Made by a program: the position numbers and the translations under genes. From Streptomyces sp. CB02400 (GTDB lineage Bacteria > Actinomycetota > Actinomycetes > Streptomycetales > Streptomycetaceae): a stretch of 64,000 nucleotides of DNA. This document shows positions 1 to 8,770 of the stretch, one piece after another; the stretch's first letter is position 1, and each line of letters opens with the position of its first letter. The DNA is taken from assembly GCF_001905725.1 (NCBI RefSeq), contig NZ_LIWB01000007.1, forward strand, positions 248,001 through 312,000, read 5' to 3'. A model generated the notes under the pieces. That model made no database searches and was not told the DNA's origin. It saw only the letters and a program-made list of their open reading frames with translations.

Positions 1-2621
1 CCGACCTCGATGCCCGCGGGACACCGTCGCGTCGGTTCCCTCCGGCACCGAAGAGCGTGGCGGAGGCCCGGCGGTTCGTGCGGGCCGCCCTCGACGGCGC
101 CGCACCGGACCTGGTGGACACGGCTCAGCTGCTGGTCAGTGAGCTGGTCACCAACGTCGTCCTGCACGCCCGCACCGAGGCCGAGGTGACGGCCCGCGTC
201 GACGACGGCACGGTCCATGTGCGGGTCGGCGACCGTCGGCCGGACCGCGGGCTCGTGCCGCACGAATGCCCGCCCTACGCCGGTACGGGACAGGGTCTGC
301 CGCTGGTCGCCGGGCTGTCGTCCCGGCGGGGCGTCGACACCGGTGCCGGAGGCAAGACGGTGTGGTTCGAGCTGCGGCCGGAGGGACCGCCCCGGCACCC
401 GGACGACTGGGAGCCCGCCGCGGCACCCTCCGTCCCGGGAACGACGGTGACGCTGCTCGACGTGCCGGCGGCGCTCTACGCGGCGTCTCAGCAGCACCGG
501 CACACCCTGCTGCGCGAGGTGGCCCTGGCCGCCGCCGCCGGCCACGATCCCGGTGTGCCCCCGGAGGACCTGGCCGTCGCGCTGGACATGAGCCAGCTGA
601 TCACCGCGTCCGTGACGGCCGCGCTGCGGCGGGAGCCCTCCGGGCAGGCGATCCGCTCACTGCCCCTGTCGGTGCCGCCGGACGCCGAGCCGTCGGTGCA
701 GACCCTGCGCGCGGTGCTCGACCTGGCCGAGGAGGGCGCCCGTGAGGAGCGCCTGCTGACGCTCCCGGCGCTGCCGCGGCAGCGCCTCTTCCACCAGTGG
801 CTGTTCGACCAGATCGTCGGACAGCTTGCGGGGGCGCACCCCACGGCGTGGACGGTGATGCCCGGGGAGCCGGGCACCAGTCCCTCGGAACTGGTGGCGT
901 GGGACGCCGGGCAGGTGCAGGCGAGCAGGACTCCGACGATCGCCGCCGACGAGCGGAACCTGATCATCGCGGCGAACGGGCCGGCGGCGGACCTGCTCGG
1001 CTGGCACGCGGACGACCTCGTCGGGCGTCCGCTCACCACGCTCATCCCTGAGCACCTCCGCCGCCGTCACATCGCGGCGTTCACGTCCCTGCTGCTCAGC
1101 GGGCAGCCCCGGATCCTGGGCCGCTCGGTGCCGCTGCCCGCGCTGCACCACGACGGCCGGCTGGTTCCCGTACGGCTGTTCATCCAGCCGCAGGAGACGG
1201 CCGACGGCCGCACCGTCTTCGTCGCCCAGCTCGCCCCGCGGGCCGCCGTGCCCGCCCCCTCGGCCCACCCGCCCGGCGTTGTCCGGCCGTCCGTGGCACT
1301 GCGAGTGCCGGACCGGCTGCCGCCGGCCGCCGCCGCGGACACCGGCCGGGAGTCGTACCTGCCCACGCTGGAGCGGCTGTCGCTGCTGGCCGACACCGCG
1401 GCCGCGCTGAGCAACGCACCGCATCTGGACGAGGGCCTGGAGCAGGTGGGCCGCATCCTCACCGAGCGGCTGGCCGACTGGTGCGTGGTGGACCTGTTCA
1501 CGGAGGAAGCCCAGGTGGAGCGGGTCTCCATCGTCTACCGCTCGTCCCGCGGTCCCTGGCCCGAGGAGTACCAGGGCGTGCTCCCTCCGGTGTCCGACGC
1601 CGACCGGGGTCCGCTGGCCCGTGCGCTGCGCGGGGCGGGCCCGCTGCTGCTCACCGAGCCCCCGGCACCCAGCGAGGCCGCGGGCCCCTTCGACGCCCAC
1701 CACCTGGGGCTGTTGCGGACCATGGGCGCGAACAGCGTGGTCGTCACCCCGCTGCGGGCCCGCAGGCAGATCATCGGCGCCCTCACCCTGGCCCGCCGCG
1801 GACGGGACGCGCCGTTCGCCGAGGAGGATCTGCCGCTGGTCGACGACCTGGTGCGCAATCTCGCCCTGGGGGTGGACAACCTCCGTCTCTACCAGGAGAC
1901 GCGCAACATCGCCGAACGCCTCCAGCGTTCGCTGCTGCCCAGGCTGCCCGACGCCGGGAACCTGCAGCTCGCCGCCCGCTACGCGGCCTCCTCCGCCACC
2001 GCCCAGGTCGGCGGCGACTGGTACGACAGCTTCGTCCTGCCCGACGGCGACATCGCGCTGGTCATCGGTGACGTCACCGGGCACAACCTGGACGCGGCGA
2101 TCGCCATGAGCCAGCTGCGCAGCATGCTGCGCGGCATCGCCGTGGACCGTCAGGAGCCGCCCGAGACCGTGCTGCACCGCCTCGACATGGCGAACCACAG
2201 CCTGTACCGCGAGGCCACCGCCACCTGCATCTACGGCCTGGTCAAGGGCGCCGAGAACGGTCCCTGGAACCTGCTGCACTCCTCCGCGGGCCATCTGCCG
2301 CCGCTGCTCATCCACGAGGACGGCCGCACCCGCTATCTGGAGGACGGCTCGGGGCTGCTGCTCGGGGTGGATCCCGATGTGCCCCGGCCCCAGGGCCGGA
2401 ACGCGGTTCCGGCGCACTCGACGGTGCTGCTCTACACCGACGGCCTCATCGAGCGCCGCGAGGAGCATCTGGACGATGCCATGGAGCGGCTCCGCCGGCA
2501 TGCGTCGGCGCTGGCCCGGGAACCGCTCGACGTGCTCTGCGACGAGTTGCTCATCGGGCTGGGCGCCGACAGCGACGACGACATCGCCGTCCTGGCCGTA
2601 CGGCCCGTACCGCCGCGCTGA
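1..2621 (+). CDS. SpoIIE-type PP2C phosphatase with N-terminal HATPase, PAS and GAF domains (5' end cut by window)
   Basis: Probable serine phosphatase of the RsbU/SpoIIE group acting in partner-switching control of an alternative sigma factor. A GTG at 57 opens a frame, but the same frame is open back to base 3 and already reads like the start of an anti-sigma HATPase domain (RRFPPAPKSV before AEARRFV), so the true start lies left of the window. Domain order counted from the GTG: HATPase about 1-105 (the SELVTNVVLHA helix is the ATP-binding N box), a middle region without a clear family to about 300, PAS about 305-390, GAF about 455-610, and PP2C about 630-850 with VGGDWYD and IGDVTGH metal-binding motifs and a final DDIAVL. 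Having the kinase-like and phosphatase domains in one chain suggests a fused switch. The input signal is unknown. Confidence 0.9.
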   Translation, partial: DLDARGTPSRRFPPAPKSVAEARRFVRAALDGAAPDLVDTAQLLVSELVTNVVLHARTEAEVTARVDDGTVHVRVGDRRPDRGLVPHECPPYAGTGQGLPLVAGLSSRRGVDTGAGGKTVWFELRPEGPPRHPDDWEPAAAPSVPGTTVTLLDVPAALYAASQQHRHTLLREVALAAAAGHDPGVPPEDLAVALDMSQLITASVTAALRREPSGQAIRSLPLSVPPDAEPSVQTLRAVLDLAEEGAREERLLTLPALPRQRLFHQWLFDQIVGQLAGAHPTAWTVMPGEPGTSPSELVAWDAGQVQASRTPTIAADERNLIIAANGPAADLLGWHADDLVGRPLTTLIPEHLRRRHIAAFTSLLLSGQPRILGRSVPLPALHHDGRLVPVRLFIQPQETADGRTVFVAQLAPRAAVPAPSAHPPGVVRPSVALRVPDRLPPAAAADTGRESYLPTLERLSLLADTAAALSNAPHLDEGLEQVGRILTERLADWCVVDLFTEEAQVERVSIVYRSSRGPWPEEYQGVLPPVSDADRGPLARALRGAGPLLLTEPPAPSEAAGPFDAHHLGLLRTMGANSVVVTPLRARRQIIGALTLARRGRDAPFAEEDLPLVDDLVRNLALGVDNLRLYQETRNIAERLQRSLLPRLPDAGNLQLAARYAASSATAQVGGDWYDSFVLPDGDIALVIGDVTGHNLDAAIAMSQLRSMLRGIAVDRQEPPETVLHRLDMANHSLYREATATCIYGLVKGAENGPWNLLHSSAGHLPPLLIHEDGRTRYLEDGSGLLLGVDPDVPRPQGRNAVPAHSTVLLYTDGLIERREEHLDDAMERLRRHASALAREPLDVLCDELLIGLGADSDDDIAVLAVRPVPPR

Positions 2622-2644
2622 CCGCCGTCCTTCGGTGGTCCGGT

Positions 2645-2671
2645 GGCGGCGCGTCCGGTCCGCGCGCCGCC
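2645..2671. terminator. Bidirectional hairpin terminator
   Basis: A perfect 9-bp stem (GGCGGCGCG at 2645-2653 with CGCGCCGCC at 2663-2671) and a 9-base loop lie between two convergent genes that stop at 2621 and 2682. There is no T run, which is common for Streptomyces terminators. Confidence 0.6.
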
Positions 2672-2681
2672 GCCGGCCCGG

Positions 2682-3890
2682 TCAGTCGAAGGGGTCGAGG
2701 GTGAGGGAGGCCTGGCTCGGGTTGCCGTCGTGGACGAGCGACTCGTGGTTGCCCACGTCGTCGAAGGCGAAGGCGTACGCCTTGCCGTCGGCCATCTGCG
2801 CGTGGACGGCGCGGGCGTAGTGGTTGGTGACGGAGTCCTGGTAGAAGCCGCCGGAGCCGGAGTCGGGCTGGTTGGGGTTGGTCAGGAGCGTGGAGCGGTT
2901 GAATCCGGCGCACAGGGTGCGGGAAATGGGGCCGCGCACCTGGTCGTTGGGGGCGTCGAGCCTCCTGTGGCAGCCGAAGACGGAGGAGGCGTCCGGCTTC
3001 TGGAAGCTGGTGACGACGGCTCCCGCGCCGTTGGTGAAGTTCATGACGCCACCGGAGACCCGGCCGTGGTACTTGATGCCCGGCTGGTCGGTGAAGGGTG
3101 TGACCGTCAGGGTGGAGCCGGAGTACTTCTGCCAGACCCGGTTGATGTAGTCGTCCATGACCGACGCCGGCAGGGCGCCCGTCTCCAGTCCGTACAGCGG
3201 GGACAGGGCGCGCAGCACGGTGCCGTCGGAGCGGGTCTGGATCAGGCCGGCCCAGCCTCCGGACTGTCCCCTGAGCGTGTTGAGGACCGCGTTGTAGCCT
3301 CCGGGCCTGAGCCTGCCGGTGCTCGTCGTGCTGCCGTCGGCGCGCCGTACCCCCACCGAGTAGGGGGCGGAGAACATGTCCACCTGGGTGCTGTTGAGCC
3401 ACAGGCCCGAGTCGTTGAGGGTGTACTCGGACCAGTTGAAGAGGATGTCGCGGTTGGGGTCCGTCGGGTTCTGCACGGCGGGCTGCACCAGGCCGCCGGT
3501 GGTCAGCTTGAAGACGAGTTTCCGGCCGTAGGAGAAGTAGATGCGGCCGGAGAACTTGGGGACGCGGATGGTCGTGGACTGTCCTGCCGCCGGGCCCGCT
3601 ATCGAGGCGTCGGGCGCGGGGGTGGGCGGGTTGCCGCCCGCGGGCCAGGGGTGGAAGGTGCCGCTCGCGTCGGCCCAGCCCTGTCTGCCGGTCGACAGCT
3701 GGGTGCCGAGGTTGTAGACGTACACCTGCTCGCCGCGGCCCGAGTTGTTGGTGATCTTCAGGGGGATGGTGTCCGGGACCGCGGCGGCGTGGGCGGATGC
3801 CGGCACTCCGGTGGCGAGCAGTGAGCCGCCGAGCACCGTGGCGATGCCCAACCCCACCGCCATGGCCCGGCGTTTGAGTGTGCGCAGCAT
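2682..3890 (-). CDS. Secreted GH64 beta-1,3-glucanase (laminaripentaose-producing type)
   Basis: Secreted endo-beta-1,3-glucanase for fungal or algal laminarin-type glucan. The 402 residues begin with a basic, hydrophobic signal peptide ending near ASAHA (about 35). The rest fits a single GH64 domain of thaumatin-like plus barrel parts, with no extra carbohydrate-binding module. The catalytic pair is visible: Glu155 in NWSEYTLND and Asp171 in NSTQVDMFS. Their 16-residue spacing equals that of Glu154 and Asp170, which I recall for the Streptomyces matensis enzyme. The gene is transcribed alone, converges with the phosphatase gene and has a perfect palindrome 32 bp upstream, so it is probably repressed by a LacI-family protein encoded elsewhere. 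Family assignment is strong; product length (pentaose) is inferred from family. Confidence 0.9.
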   Translation of the reverse strand: MLRTLKRRAMAVGLGIATVLGGSLLATGVPASAHAAAVPDTIPLKITNNSGRGEQVYVYNLGTQLSTGRQGWADASGTFHPWPAGGNPPTPAPDASIAGPAAGQSTTIRVPKFSGRIYFSYGRKLVFKLTTGGLVQPAVQNPTDPNRDILFNWSEYTLNDSGLWLNSTQVDMFSAPYSVGVRRADGSTTSTGRLRPGGYNAVLNTLRGQSGGWAGLIQTRSDGTVLRALSPLYGLETGALPASVMDDYINRVWQKYSGSTLTVTPFTDQPGIKYHGRVSGGVMNFTNGAGAVVTSFQKPDASSVFGCHRRLDAPNDQVRGPISRTLCAGFNRSTLLTNPNQPDSGSGGFYQDSVTNHYARAVHAQMADGKAYAFAFDDVGNHESLVHDGNPSQASLTLDPFD

Positions 3891-3921
3891 GCTCCTTCTC
3901 CGTTCGACTGTGGGGGAGTCG

Positions 3922-3941
3922 TTCTGAGAGCGCTCTCAGAA
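3922..3941. promoter_or_regulatory. 20-bp perfect palindrome, probable LacI-family operator
   Basis: TTCTGAGAGCGCTCTCAGAA is self-complementary over all 20 bases. Its core TGAGAGCGCTCTCA differs from the CebR-type box TGGGAGCGCTCCCA at one base in each half. It sits 32 bp upstream of the GH64 start. No LacI-type gene is adjacent, so the regulator would act in trans. Confidence 0.75.
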
Positions 3942-3998
3942 TCTCGCCCTGGTATGGACCTGTCAACGGTTGGGGAGTCCGGTGTGCCGGGACGGCGG

Positions 3999-4844
3999 TC
4001 AGCCGCCGTTCTGCACCACGCCCCGGGTCGAGAAGGTGACGGGAGCGCCGGAGGTGAAGTCGCCCGGCGGGATGCCCGGATGGTGCCCCTCGGGCGGCTT
4101 GGGCCGCGCGGGGGCCGGGCCGAGCGCGAGCCGGGAGACGATGCGGTAGCGGTCGCCCCGGTAGAGGGAGTGGACGTACTCGACGGGACGGTCGCCGGTG
4201 TCGGTGGTGAGGCGCTCGAACAGCAGGGCCGGTGACAACTCGGGCACGTCGAGCAGGTCCGCCTCCGCGCGGGTCACGACGGTGGGCTCGATGGACTGCA
4301 CCGCCTCCGCGACCCGCACACCGTGCCGGTCGCGGAAGTGCTCGTACAGATCGCCCCGTTCCAGTTCCCCCTCCGTCAGACCCGGCACCAGGTCCGCCGG
4401 GATGTGCAGGTGCTCGATGGCCATGGGTGAGCCGTCGACCAGCCGCAGACGGGCCACGTAACGGATGCGTGCCGCGGGCGAGACGCGCAGCCTGCGGCCC
4501 ACCCGGGCGCCGGCCGGCAGGGTACGGAACTCCAGGACCCGGCTGGTCCACACCCCGCCGGCCCGCGGTACGGCGAAGGAGCCCCGCTCGGAGACCAGTT
4601 CCTGGGTGATCTTCTCGGCGGCGACGAACATGCCGCGGCCGTGCTCGCGCACCAGCAGCCCCGCGACCACGAGTTCGTCCACGGCCGCGCGCAACGTGGG
4701 CCGGGACACGCCGAGCCGGGCGCACAGACTGCGTTCCGAGGGGATGGCGTCGCCGGGACGCCGGGCCTCGATCAGCTCGAGGATCGCGTCGCGGACCCGT
4801 TCGCGCTTGAGCACGGCACCCGAGGCGGCGCGGTCGATCTCCAT
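3999..4844 (-). CDS. GntR family regulator, HutC/UTRA subfamily
   Basis: Transcription factor with an N-terminal GntR winged helix (about residues 10-75; PSERSLCARLGVSRPTLRAAV is the recognition region) and a C-terminal UTRA ligand domain (about 95-245), the arrangement of HutC and DasR relatives that bind sugar phosphates or similar ligands. I place the start at the ATG at 4844 (281 residues, MEIDRAASG). An in-frame start at 4979 would add 45 low-complexity residues and would run through the operator region. It is divergent from the CBM3-GH16 gene, and the shared intergenic region carries repeated ACTGGT boxes, so autoregulation plus control of that enzyme is likely. Ligand unknown. Confidence 0.88.
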   Translation of the reverse strand: MEIDRAASGAVLKRERVRDAILELIEARRPGDAIPSERSLCARLGVSRPTLRAAVDELVVAGLLVREHGRGMFVAAEKITQELVSERGSFAVPRAGGVWTSRVLEFRTLPAGARVGRRLRVSPAARIRYVARLRLVDGSPMAIEHLHIPADLVPGLTEGELERGDLYEHFRDRHGVRVAEAVQSIEPTVVTRAEADLLDVPELSPALLFERLTTDTGDRPVEYVHSLYRGDRYRIVSRLALGPAPARPKPPEGHHPGIPPGDFTSGAPVTFSTRGVVQNGG

Positions 4845-4898
4845 ACGGGGCTCCCGTTCGTCGTCGGGCGGCGTGGCGGGCCGTGCGGCCGTCGGATC

Positions 4899-5036
4899 AC
4901 TGGTACGGCCTCGACCATAACTGGTCCGCTCCGCAAGGGAGTCCGCCCTGGAACATCCGCGCGGAGGGTTGACGCCCACATTGGTCTATGCCACCTTCTC
5001 TCGACATCGACTGGTAAGGCCCTGGCGGCAACTGGT
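4899..5036. promoter_or_regulatory. Cluster of five ACTGGT-like boxes, probable GntR operators
   Basis: ACTGGT occurs at 4899, 4920, 5010 and 5031, and ATTGGTCTATGCCACC at 4980-4995. The outer pairs form two related 27-bp blocks (4899-4925 and 5010-5036), each starting ACTGGTA-GGCC and ending AACTGGT with a 21-bp start-to-start spacing, which is two helical turns. The central site matches the DasR consensus ACTGGTCTAGACCACT at 12 of 16 positions. The cluster lies between the divergent GntR and GH16 genes. Confidence 0.7.
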
Positions 5037-5129
5037 CAACCCGACGACGGGCCGGGCCGCCTCCGTGAGCTCCACGCCCTACCGCACAGACGATCCACCG
5101 TGCGCCACCCCCACCGCGAAAGGACACGG

Positions 5130-6554
5130 ATGAGTACTCGTCCCACCGGCCGCCGCACCCGCGCGGCACTCGCGCTGACCGCACTGCTCGGCAGCGCCGC
5201 CCTGGCCGGCCTCCCCGCCACCGCCGCCGCCGCGGACGGCGCCGTCACCGTGCAGTACCGCACCAGCGCGGGCGGGGCCACCGCCGACCAAAGCGAACCC
5301 TGGTTCAAGGTCCGCAACACCGGTTCCACGACCGTGCAGTTGAGCCAGGTGAAGGTCCGCTACTACTTCAAGGCCGACTCCCCGGACGCCTCGTACCGCT
5401 TCGCCTGTTCCTGGGCGGTCAAGGGCTGCTCCGCCGTCACCGGCACGTTCGGGACGCTCGCCCACCCCACCGCGACCGCCGACCGCTACCTGGAGGTCGG
5501 GTTCACCCCGTCCGCCGGGTCACTGGCTCCCGGCGCCGACACCGGGGACATGCAACTGCGCTTCTACCGGTCCACCTGGCAGACGCTCAGGCAGAGCGAC
5601 GACTACTCCTTCGACGGCGCCCGGACCTCATACGCCGACTGGAACAAGGTCACCGCCCAGCTCGCCGGTGCCACGGTGTGGGGCACGGCTCCCGAGGGCA
5701 ACGACCCCACCGATCCGACCGACCCCACGGACCCGCCGGGCGACGGCGGCCAGACCCTGTTCGACGACTTCGACTACACCTCGCACACCGACCCGGCGAT
5801 CTCCGCGCACGGCTGGAGCGTGCGGTCCGACTCCGGCGGCCCCGGTGTGCCCGGCGCGACCTGGGACCCGTCCAAGGTCACGTTCAGCGCCTCGGGCGGC
5901 AACTCGGTGATGAACCTGGAGACCTCCACCGCGGGCACCGGCGCCTCCACCAGGCACACCGAAGTCCTCACCAAGAGCACGAAGTTCAGAAACGGCACCT
6001 ACGCGGCCCGCGTGCGGTTCTCCGACACCCCGAAGTACGGTCCCGACGGCGACCGCGTCGTCCAGACCTTCTTCACCATCAACGACCTCAAGGCCCCGAT
6101 GGCCGACGACTACGCCGAGTACGACTTCGAGTACCTGCCCAACGGCGGCTGGGGCGAACCGTCCAACATCCTCTACACGACCTCCTGGGAGACCTACAAC
6201 CCGGACCCCTGGCAGGCCGTCAACCAGCACAGCGAGAGCCGGCAGAGCTTCGCCGGCTGGCACGACCTGGTGGTGACCATCGACGACAACGCCATCACCT
6301 ACTACGTCGACGGCCGGCACTTCGGCACGCACGACGCCGCGTACCTGCCGGAGCGCCCGATGTCGATCAACTTCAACCAGTGGCTGATCGACCTCGAAGG
6401 CCAGACGTCGACCGCCCCCCGCGCCTACGACCAGCAGGTCGACTACGTCCTGCACGTCAAGGACCAGGTACTCACCCCGGCCCAGGTGACCGCGAGGATC
6501 GACACGTACCGGAACGCCGGCACGTCCTTCGTGGACGAGGTCCCGGCACCATGA
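5130..6554 (+). CDS. Secreted CBM3-GH16 glycoside hydrolase
   Basis: Secreted two-module enzyme of 474 residues. Signal peptide 1-36 is followed by a family 3 carbohydrate-binding module (about 39-188; YYF and WNKVTAQLAGATVWG are typical strands), a Thr-Pro linker with three DPT repeats (191-204) and a GH16 catalytic domain (about 206-460). The GH16 motif E-x-D-x-E is seen as Glu330, Asp332 and Glu334 (AEYDFEYLPNGGWG), giving nucleophile and acid/base for a retaining beta-glucan or beta-galactan hydrolase. Exact substrate cannot be read: GH16 covers laminarinase, lichenase, agarase and xyloglucanase. CBM3 suggests crystalline cellulose or plant cell wall. The ATG at 5130 is preceded by AAAGGA; in-frame upstream sequence is rejected because it overlaps the divergent promoter. 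Confidence 0.88.
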   Translation: MSTRPTGRRTRAALALTALLGSAALAGLPATAAAADGAVTVQYRTSAGGATADQSEPWFKVRNTGSTTVQLSQVKVRYYFKADSPDASYRFACSWAVKGCSAVTGTFGTLAHPTATADRYLEVGFTPSAGSLAPGADTGDMQLRFYRSTWQTLRQSDDYSFDGARTSYADWNKVTAQLAGATVWGTAPEGNDPTDPTDPTDPPGDGGQTLFDDFDYTSHTDPAISAHGWSVRSDSGGPGVPGATWDPSKVTFSASGGNSVMNLETSTAGTGASTRHTEVLTKSTKFRNGTYAARVRFSDTPKYGPDGDRVVQTFFTINDLKAPMADDYAEYDFEYLPNGGWGEPSNILYTTSWETYNPDPWQAVNQHSESRQSFAGWHDLVVTIDDNAITYYVDGRHFGTHDAAYLPERPMSINFNQWLIDLEGQTSTAPRAYDQQVDYVLHVKDQVLTPAQVTARIDTYRNAGTSFVDEVPAP

Positions 6555-6597
6555 GTGGCTGAGCCCGACTCGCCGGCCGGCGGGAACCGCTCGGTGG

Positions 6598-6632
6598 AGC
6601 CCTCGTTCCGTCAGGCGGAGCGAGGGCTTTAC
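6598..6632 (+). terminator. Rho-independent terminator of the GH16 gene
   Basis: A 13-bp stem (6598-6610 with 6616-6628, one G-T wobble) has a 5-base loop TCAGG and is followed by TTTACTT. It lies 44 bases after the GH16 stop and isolates the IclR gene. Confidence 0.75.
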
Positions 6633-6667
6633 TTGCCTGTGGCGGGTGTCTGGCGCAGGCTGGTCGC

Positions 6668-7420
6668 ATGGGTGCGGGCCCGACGCTCATCACCTCCGTG
6701 CAGCGTGCCTTCCGGCTGCTGGAGGCGGCGAGCGCCCATCAGAACGGCGCGCCGGCGAAACAGCTGGCACGGGAGACGGGGCTGCCCCTGGCCACGGCCT
6801 ACCACCTGCTGCGCACGCTGGTGCACGACGGGTATCTGCGCAAGCTGGACGACGGCGGATTCGTCCTGGGCGACCGGTTCCGGGCCCTGCCCACGGCGAG
6901 CCGGGAGCAGGCGCTGCTCAGCCGGGTCAGGCCGGCGCTCGCCGCGCTCCGGGACGAGCTGTCCACCGCCGCCTACCTCACCTTCTACGAGGACGGCGAG
7001 ATCCGCGTCGCCGAGATCGTCGACAGCCCCCGCACCCCGCGGGCCGAACTCTGGGTGGGGTTCGAGGACGCCGGGCACGCCACCGCGCTGGGCAAGTCGG
7101 TGCTCCGGGAGCTCGACGACGAGGCCCGCAAGGAGTACCTCTCCCGGCACCCCCTCAACGACCTCACCCCGCGGACGATCACCACGGCCCCGGAGCTGAT
7201 CCGCCGGCTGGAGAGCAGCACCCTGGCGCCGGCCGTCACCGACCTGGAGGAGTACTCCCTGGGCACCGTCTGTGTCGCGGTGCCGGTCTACAGCGGAAAC
7301 ACCCTGGGCTCGCTCGGCGTGTCCATGCGCAAGGACCGGCTGCACCGGCTCGACGAGGTCCGCGAGCGCCTCCTGCCCGCGGCCGGGCGGGTGACCCGGG
7401 GCCTGTCGCTCACTATCTGA
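6668..7420 (+). CDS. IclR family transcriptional regulator
   Basis: A 250-residue IclR protein. The N-terminal winged helix spans about 8-70 (SVQRAFRLLEAAS, then LPLATAYHLLRTLVHDGYL) and the C-terminal GAF-like effector domain about 75-245 (GHATALGKSVLRELD and VCVAVPVYSG are family hallmarks). It stands alone between a terminator and the SpoIIE-type gene, with no catabolic operon beside it, so its target is unclear. The start at 6668 is the ATG giving the standard family length; the upstream AGG is weak. Ligands in this family are usually small aromatic or aliphatic acids, which cannot be told apart here. Confidence 0.88.
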   Translation: MGAGPTLITSVQRAFRLLEAASAHQNGAPAKQLARETGLPLATAYHLLRTLVHDGYLRKLDDGGFVLGDRFRALPTASREQALLSRVRPALAALRDELSTAAYLTFYEDGEIRVAEIVDSPRTPRAELWVGFEDAGHATALGKSVLRELDDEARKEYLSRHPLNDLTPRTITTAPELIRRLESSTLAPAVTDLEEYSLGTVCVAVPVYSGNTLGSLGVSMRKDRLHRLDEVRERLLPAAGRVTRGLSLTI

Positions 7421-7488
7421 AAAGCGCACCCTTGTGACGTTCGCGACGATCATCTTTCCTGTTTAAGTCAGACATTACGGACGCGCGC

Positions 7489-8757
7489 GTGCCGCGCAAA
7501 GGTGAGGACAGCGGACGACACATGAGTCACGCCCGTCAGCATGGACGCGACCACTGGCCGATACGGCAGTACAAGCGGGGGGCCCGCCACACATGGTCGC
7601 CCCGGGCACGGGCCGTCGCGCACTGGGCCGCCGGCACGCCGGCACTCTCCGTACTGATCGTCTTCCTGGTCGTGTTCGTCGACCTCGTCGGCGGAACGGG
7701 CAAGGTCTGGCTGCCGCTGCTTGCCGCCGGACCGGCGCTGGCGGCGGCCACCAGCCGGCCGGCCGGGGTCCTCGGGGTGGGGCTCCTCGCTTCCCTCCTC
7801 GGCGCGGCGATCGGCGCCCGGCACGGCATGGCGGCCTCGGAGCTGGCCGTCGTACTCGCCGCGCTGGTGACCGTCGCCCTGGCCGGCACGCTCGCCAGCG
7901 CCCTGCGGGAACGCCGCGAGCGGGTGCTCGCCGCCGTCCGCTCCGTCGCGGAGACCGCCCAGCACGCCCTGCTCAAGCCGGTCCCGGAGACCGTCGGCCC
8001 GTTCCAGACGGCGGTCCACTACAGCGCCGCCGCGGCGGAGGCCCGGATCGGCGGTGACCTCTACGCCCTCATCCCCACTCCGTACGGGGTCAGGATGATC
8101 GTCGGCGATGTGCGCGGCAAGGGACTGCCGGCCGTGGGGACGGCCGCCCTGGTGCTCGGTGTCTTCCGGGAGGCCGCCTACGACGAGCCCGATCTGCTGG
8201 ACGTCGTCTGCCGGATCGAACGGAGCCTGGCCCGCAACCTCGGCCACGACGACTTCGTCACCGCCGTGGTCGCCGGCTACCCGGAGCCGGGGCGGCTGGA
8301 GATGGTCAACTGCGGACACGCTCCCCCGCTGCTGGTCCGCGGCGCCGAGGTGATACCGGTGGACCCCGTCAGCCCGGCGCCGCCCCTGGGGCTGCGTGCC
8401 CTGTCGGGCGAGTCCCCCGGCCTTCAGGTGGTGTCCTTCACCGAGGGGGACCAGCTGCTGTTCTACACCGACGGGGTCACGGAGGCCCGCGACGCCGGCC
8501 GTGAGTTCTACCCGCTGGCCGAGGGCCTGGCCCGGCATCTGTGCGACGAGCCGGCCCGCACGCTCGCCGCGCTGCACCAGGAACTGCTGGACCACGTGGG
8601 CGGCCGGCTGCACGACGACGCGGCCCTGCTCCTGCTGCGCAAGCCCGTCGCCACCGCCGGGGCGGCGGACGCTGGCTCCCCCGTCGTCCTGCCGCTCACG
8701 GCACGGCCGGAACCGGGCGTCGGCGGCGCCTTCGACGGCTGCGAAGGCGCCGCCTAG
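7489..8757 (+). CDS. Membrane-anchored SpoIIE/PP2C phosphatase
   Basis: Predicted integral-membrane serine phosphatase of 422 residues. About four hydrophobic helices occupy residues 45-135, a short coiled linker (LASALRERRERVLAAVRSVAE) follows, and a PP2C/SpoIIE domain covers about 165-375 with RIGGDLYAL, IVGDVRGKG, CGHAPPLL, FYTDGVTEA and HDDAALLLL metal-site motifs. It has no PAS or GAF domain, unlike the two large paralogues in this window. A GTG at 7489 gives the full frame; an ATG at 7522 (residue 12) is an equally plausible start because neither has a clear ribosome-binding site. The substrate is probably an anti-sigma-factor antagonist encoded elsewhere (inference from family). Confidence 0.88.
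   Translation: MPRKGEDSGRHMSHARQHGRDHWPIRQYKRGARHTWSPRARAVAHWAAGTPALSVLIVFLVVFVDLVGGTGKVWLPLLAAGPALAAATSRPAGVLGVGLLASLLGAAIGARHGMAASELAVVLAALVTVALAGTLASALRERRERVLAAVRSVAETAQHALLKPVPETVGPFQTAVHYSAAAAEARIGGDLYALIPTPYGVRMIVGDVRGKGLPAVGTAALVLGVFREAAYDEPDLLDVVCRIERSLARNLGHDDFVTAVVAGYPEPGRLEMVNCGHAPPLLVRGAEVIPVDPVSPAPPLGLRALSGESPGLQVVSFTEGDQLLFYTDGVTEARDAGREFYPLAEGLARHLCDEPARTLAALHQELLDHVGGRLHDDAALLLLRKPVATAGAADAGSPVVLPLTARPEPGVGGAFDGCEGAA
8722..8754. terminator. Hairpin terminator overlapping the end of the phosphatase gene
   Basis: A perfect 13-bp stem (8722-8734 with 8742-8754) and 7-base loop end one base before the TAG stop at 8755. The next gene converges and stops at 8771, so the structure probably ends both transcripts. 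Confidence 0.65.
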
Positions 8758-8770
8758 GGCGGCCGGTCCG

